From positions 1 to 36,636 of the forward strand of contig RCNN01000244.1 in assembly GCA_003667245.1 (NCBI GenBank): a stretch of DNA of 36,636 nt, given 5' to 3'. Positions 32,080-36,636 of the stretch are shown here, piece by piece. The position numbers and the translations under genes are program-made. The notes beneath the pieces were generated by a model, which saw only the letters and a program-made list of their open reading frames with translations, was not told the DNA's origin and made no database searches. The DNA comes from Heterostelium multicystogenum. Its lineage: Eukaryota > Evosea > Eumycetozoa > Acytosteliales > Acytosteliaceae. The number at the start of each line of letters is the position of its first letter. Position 1 is the first letter of the stretch.

Positions 32080-32990
32080 ATGAGTGACAATACTCACCCA
32101 GGCATCATATTTTGATCTGTCTCATTTGGAAAGATACTCTCGGCAGACGAAGATAGTGGCTTGATTGAGAAGATTAAGAAATCAATTGCAACAATCGAAT
32201 TGACTTTTAATAAATACAAGTAGGTTATTGGCAATTTACATTTATCTTCATCTATCTCTATATATTCAAATACTAACCAAGAATATTGATATATATGTAC
32301 AGATTCGAGGAGATATCATTGTGTTTCAATGGTGGCAAAGATTGTGTCGTATTATTGCATTTGATGCACTATACTTTTTCAAAGAAAGCTAAACAACACA
32401 TAGATAGTAATACCAATAGTAATAGTAGTAATAATAGTTGTCATAGTATAATAATAATAGTAACAGTAATAATAATAGTAACAATATATGTAATAGTAGA
32501 AAATTAAGAAACATTATATTTCCATTCACCTGATAGTTTTCCTGAAGTCACCAATTCACGGGGGAACAATGCCTCGGCTATTTATGACTTACATGTGGAA
32601 TCTATCGATAAGGGATTGAAGGATGGTTTGGAGCACAGGTGACCAATCATAACATCAAAGCTATTTTCGCAGGAACAAGATCAACCGATCCCCATTCGAG
32701 TCATTTAACAGAGTTTACCCAAAACAGATCCTGTATGTTCTACAACAAACCACTTCCAATAGTAGATGATACTTACTTTTTTCTTCTTTAATCAGTCATG
32801 GCCAACTTCATTAGAGTCAGTCCTATTTTAGATTGGAATTATAGCGATGTATGGAAGTTTATCAGAACATTTCTCAGTACCCTATTGTAAATTGTACGAT
32901 GAAGGATACACCTCTATTGGACATGTAAACGATACCATACCCAATCCAGCACTGCTAGATCCATCGACTGGAAAATATTTGCCAGCATAA
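32080..32990 (+). pseudogene. FAD synthase (PAPS-reductase fold), multiply interrupted
   Basis: Homology covers a whole eukaryotic FAD synthase, which makes FAD from FMN and ATP. It runs from MSDNTHPGIIF (ATG 32080) through EKIKKSIATIELTFNKYK, an intron at 32220-32302, and EEISLCFNGGKDCVVLLHLM, the PP-loop with SFNGGKD-like motif. Then come an Asn/Ser-rich insertion, LYFHSPDSFPEV, IKAIFAGTRSTDPH, an intron at 32733-32795, FIRVSPILDWNYSDVWKFIR and VPYCKLYDEGYTSIG to IPNPALL. Interruptions are an in-frame TGA at 32113-32115, at least two shifts in the Asn-rich stretch (32430-32515), a missing base near 32639 and an extra one near 32870-32875. All catalytic blocks are still recognisable, so either the sequence is error-rich or decay is recent. 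A dictyostelid should need this enzyme, so an intact copy is expected if this one is truly dead. Confidence 0.75.
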
Positions 32991-33228
32991 TTTCTTGAAA
33001 GATGGTTCTCTTGAAAGAGATGGAAGATTTAAGAAAGTCAAGAACACAAATAAATTGCTAAGGTAGCTAGCCATTCACAAAATAAATCATGATCGTCTGA
33101 ATGATTTCAAAGTTTATTGAATAATAGAATAGAATAGTGATAAGTGATACAACAATAATAGAATGGATAATTGATTGATTATGGATGAGTTGGAATGGGT
33201 ACAGTTATTGATTGATGCATAATGAATT

Positions 33229-35397
33229 TTAATGTACAACCACTCTTTTGTTGAATTGTAATGTTAATAAACTGATTAACCGGTATCCAACTGAATGATA
33301 ATCATAATGTACATGGATTCGTAGATATTTATATCGTTCCAACCATAGGAAATGAGCACTTGCTCACGGTAGTAGTGGGACAAATAGTTCGTTAATCGAT
33401 TGGCTTGCCTGGACAATCAAATGTCAAGCCTTGGAATTCATTGATGGCAATCACTTCGGCTGCCCATTTGGTAGAAGTGCGTAGTTGAAATATTTAAGAA
33501 CAGCTTGAAGCTGTCCGTTTGGTCTGAAGAAACCTGCCAACACTGAAATAGGGAAAGCAGTACATTCGAAATGGTAGTTTGCCCAATTCCAACATCGTAG
33601 AATAGCGAGCACACAAACAAACCAACAGACTCACCTGAGAACAATAGAATGAAAATCACCAATGCAAATCGGAAGAATCGAACAGCAGAATTCTGAAGTC
33701 CAAGTGTAAAGTATGTTGACTGCAGCATATCCGAGGGATCCAACATATTGAATGGCAGCTCCACTAATCCGTATGAAAAGAAAAAAGGCAAGTGTAGAGT
33801 ATAGACCATCGGATCTTTCACGATAGAAAAGATTTCTCTCGGTTTGGAAGAGTGCGACACAATTAAGCAATGCAATGAAAATCATAGAGAGGGACTCGTA
33901 AAGAAAACCAGAACGGTTTTTGGATACTGTATTGGTCGTCACCCAAACGAAGGAAGCATATACACATCATCAGACCAAACGATACAATTTGAGAGATTCT
34001 AGTGATGGCCGCTGGAATATCACGTAAATGATTTAAATAGGATCGGCTTGTCAAAAGCTGGAATCGAGTAGTAAAAAGGTGTAGAAGCGCGCAACTGTGA
34101 AGAAAGTTTCATCTCCTTTCCAGACTTGGATTTGCTATTGGTATTGCCACTTACTGTTTGATTGATTGTAGTTAACATCGATTGATTCTTTCACTCTCTT
34201 GAAATCCTGCTACCAATACTCTAAGTCTTTCCACTGAATTCTGCTCTAAAGTCAAACTTCTATAATCTATCGATACAATATCAACTAGTAAATGTATAAA
34301 TATTAGCTACACTGACTTGGTACATTGTATACTATGAAACTTACTGAGTAATCAGCTGGATTCTCCATTTTTGGACATTTGAAATTCAATCTGGAAAATG
34401 ATCAATCATAGACCTGGTGCTGCCAATATAGACTAATTGTCCTTTCGAGAGCAGCATAACTTGGTCAAATAGTTTGAAAATGTCGGATCTAGGTTGATGT
34501 ATAGTACAAATAACAGTTCTATTTTGTCTGGCAATCGATACCATGGTTTGGTGTCACCTGGAATGCTGTAAATGAATCTAGTCCAGTTGTAGGTTCGTCA
34601 AGAAACAGTACAACCTGATCAATCAAAGATTATCAAATTAATTATACTTTATAACTGTGTTATAAATACGACAACTTACTTGGGTCGGTTAACATTTGAC
34701 AGCCAATGGAAACTCTACGTTTCTCACCACCTGAAATACCTCGTTTTCCATTACCCCCCAACTCTAGTGTTTGCGCAATCTCTTAGTCCAAGCTCTGCAA
34801 TGACCTCCTCGACTCTGTTGATTTTATCTTGTTTGCTCATTGAAACTGGAAGTCTGAGTCGTGCGGAATACATGAGTGTTTCCCTAACAGTTTAAGTTGG
34901 GTAGCAGATAATCCTTTTGCATAACGTAACCAACTGCATTCTTGACCAATTCAGGTGGCGGGCTGACAATGTCGTTGAATAGGATGTTGCCATCGACTTT
35001 CATCTCAGCTTTTGAGAATCTACCACTGATTGTATTGAGTAGAGTTGTTTTAACCACTACCACTACCACCGAGAATGGCGCACATCTTTCCAGGTCTAAT
35101 GATGGCCGATACGTTATTCAGTAAAAGTCTCTGCTGCTTTAGTTCGCATAGACCAATCTTGGTGAATATGCTCTCACTGCCTCCACGTAGCGAAACATTA
35201 ACTTTATTAAGAGTGATCGTAATGGGCACCTTATTATATCGAGGATGAGTAGAATCAAGATATTCGATTTCATCTTTAGCATCTACTAGTTTCGGTTGGC
35301 TGGTGTCATTTTCGATGATTGGACCACTATTGCCAATATCAGTATTTTGTTGTATATCTAATCTATGATAATTTAGATCATCTGCTATGGACTCCAT
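33229..35397 (-). pseudogene. ABCG-family half-transporter, multiply interrupted
   Basis: Collinear ABCG homology in many frames. The N-terminal Asp/Glu-rich leader MESIADDLNYHRLDIQQNTD is followed by ITITLNKVNVSLRGG and the Walker A GGSGSGKTTLL, crossing a shift at 35052-35053. [20 protein letters not shown] follows, with a shift in the A3 run at 34891-34893, then the signature RGISGGEKRRVSIGCQ, with a shift in C6 at 34754-34759. An intron near 34678-34611 precedes VLFLDEPTTGLDS (Walker B) and TVICTIHQPRSDIFKLFDQV. The membrane half has LTSRSYLNHLRDIPAAITRI, LNCVALFQTERNLFYRERSD, RFALVIFILLFSGESVGLFV and a C-terminal FNKRVVVH. I count at least eight frame breaks. An intact version would dimerise to export lipids or xenobiotics. 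Because nearly all motifs survive, sequence error is as likely as real decay. Confidence 0.75.
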
Positions 35398-35686
35398 GAT
35401 CTATAATAAATTCTTTCTCTCTTAAATCTAATCACCAATATTATTACAAGTAATTAATTAGAGAACTGATCATGATAAAAATAAAATGTAAATTTGATTG
35501 ATTCAAAAGCAAGGCAACAATGATTACTTTGTTTGCGCAAACAATCCAAACCCCAAAATTGCCGAATAAGTCATGAATTTTTGGGGGTTTACAAAGTAAT
35601 CGGTGTTAGCAAATGGATTCACTAGAAATGTGCTGATTATCTTTCGAAAATAAAAATTACATTTATTTATTTTAAAATATCTTCGG
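35398..35686. other. spacer with compound inverted repeat
   Basis: The 5' flank of the ABCG gene and 3' flank of the helicase gene, AT-rich except for the hairpin element listed separately at 35522-35601. Confidence 0.4.
35522..35601. repeat. compound palindrome / hairpin element
   Basis: Outer arms GATTACTTTGT (35522-35532) and ACAAAGTAATC (35591-35601) are a perfect 11-bp inverted repeat. Inner arms at 35548-35560 (AAACCCCAAAATT) and 35576-35590 pair apart from two single-base bulges. Between the 5' arms lies a perfect 16-bp palindrome, TTGTTTGCGCAAACAA (35529-35544). Together they can form a branched three-armed fold of about 80 nt. It may be a structured RNA, a small non-autonomous transposon remnant or a cruciform-forming regulatory site. 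No target-site duplication was evident. Confidence 0.6.
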
Positions 35687-36636
35687 TCAGCTTGCCAACT
35701 TAATAATCTCTGGTTCTAAATAACAATAATAATTAGTTCAATCATTATCTCAAACATCTTAGATTTAATATCGACATCAATATAAGGTAACCTACAATGA
35801 GAACTGTATGACCTTCTCTTTTAAGCAATGACATTCTTGACACAGAGTGTGATTTTAATATCTTATTGACTTTATCTGAAACTAATTAAATAAAAAATAA
35901 TAATGATGTTGGTTAATGGCTATAGTGTTTTGCTTAAGGATTGAATGACTTACCAAGAAATCATGGGTAATCTAACTGTTGCTTATCGTCAGCAATTCTA
36001 AGACCACGACCGAGCTTTTGAAGTGTCATGTTTGGATCTTTTCCACCACATGCATTGATAAGATGATGAATACGCACATCGATACCGACATAACCGATTG
36101 CAGAGAATATGGCTACTACTTTTTGATTCTTGGCATATTTTAGTTTGTGTAATACAAACTCTCTGGTTTCCACGTTGTCGTCACCTTTCACCCAATAGGC
36201 ATAGGGCATCATTTTAGAAAGAATATCACCATGTGAAATACGTTTCACCAATATCATGATTCGCCAGACTTAATTGATTCCACCAACTTAACAATCGATT
36301 CATTCAAATACTCATTCTCTTTGCTATTAAATCTGATTCAATATCAAAGAAAGAGAGGCTTTGCTTCTCATTGCCATTCGATTCGTTCTCTTCATTATTA
36401 TCAATTTCATCGTCAACTTGTGTTCTGAATTCATTTGATTCTACTGCTGCTTCTGCCTTTGATAGTAACTTATTCATCTTGCTTTGTTTCGTAGGCTTTT
36501 TGTTTCAGTGGATAGTTGATTGGATAAAAGTGAATATAGGCATTGGACAAAATGTTCTTTTTCGTGAGTGGCTTGAGTTGTGATATCGCAAAGTAAAGTT
36601 TCCAAAGACAGAGTGATTCTGTTGTTGTGTATAGGG
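35687..36636 (-). CDS. SF2 DEAD/DEAH-type helicase, C-terminal part, cut by window edge
   Basis: The gene enters from the right edge on the minus strand. Upstream frames (SLETLLCDITTQATHEKEHF, then an acidic low-complexity stretch, then NSKENEYLNESIVKLVESIK) lead by frame breaks into MILVKRISHGDILSKMMPYA (36257). That is helicase domain 2, with VAIFSAIGYVGIDV and NMTLQKLGRGLRIADDK as motifs V and VI. An in-frame TGA near 35968 precedes an intron (35953-35882), and the next exon reads VNKILKSHSVSRMSLLKREG. A second intron (35795-35716) may lead to a short last exon ending at 35687. The arrangement resembles phage-T4 UvsW-like and related repair/restriction-type SF2 helicases more than RNA DEAD-box proteins. 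The ATPase half lies outside the window. Function is inferred only as nucleic-acid unwinding. Confidence 0.65.

Noticed and set aside
1..36636. CRISPR array, bacterial operon, IS element or provirus
   Set aside because: No regularly spaced repeats, ribosome-binding sites, transposase or viral genes; spliceosomal introns and eukaryotic gene families throughout.

Overview
The window looks like nuclear DNA of a dictyostelid social amoeba. The grounds are AT-rich spacers, short AT-rich GT-AG introns (mostly 56-150 nt), Asn/Ser/Thr homopolymer tracts inside proteins, and the gene content: a GH5 cellulase carrying a dictyostelid-type cellulose-binding domain, a multi-LIM protein, and a TKL kinase with an FHA domain. 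Coding sequence is less AT-extreme than in D. discoideum, so a Polysphondylium/Heterostelium-like species is my guess (inference only).

Layout, left to right. (1) 1-192, minus: start of a gene running off the left edge, with a mitochondrial-presequence-like N-terminus. (2) 461-2273, minus: F-box plus RI-type leucine-rich-repeat protein. (3) 2274-5761: long AT-rich spacer with weak small-ORF candidates. (4) 5762-10703, minus: RalGAP-alpha homologue with a C-terminal Rap/Ral-GAP domain. (5) 10704-12849: spacer. (6) 12850-14799, minus: secreted GH5 endoglucanase, Thr/Ser linker and CBM49-like domain. (7) 14800-18014: spacer holding two copies of a candidate structured RNA (17066 and 17459) and a small coding-like ORF. 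(8) 18015-19389, plus: multi-LIM protein. (9) 19656-20045, minus: small acidic hypothetical protein. (10) 21565-23276, minus: tubulin cofactor E. (11) 24030-25189, minus: cathepsin L-like protease. (12) 25814-28612, minus: FHA + TKL kinase + pseudokinase in one polypeptide. (13) 28927-29731, minus: mitochondrial inner-membrane peptidase (S26). (14) 29884-31797, minus: UFM1-specific protease (UFSP2). (15) 32080-32990, plus: FAD synthase, badly interrupted. (16) 33229-35397, minus: ABCG half-transporter, badly interrupted. (17) about 35687 to the right edge, minus: SF2 helicase fragment.

These are independent eukaryotic housekeeping and accessory genes, not an operon or a defence island. Nearly every gene contains a reading-frame break, most often one extra base, and breaks become denser toward the right end. 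After removing one base per break, exon lengths sum to whole codons in the LRR, RalGAP, TBCE, cathepsin, kinase, IMP1 and UFSP2 genes. Draft-assembly error is the simplest explanation. Decay of the FAD synthase and ABCG loci, or real frameshifting, cannot be excluded from sequence alone.

The least expected signals are the tandem FHA-kinase-pseudokinase protein, the paired structured elements with a compensatory base change, and a compound palindrome/hairpin upstream of the ABCG gene.
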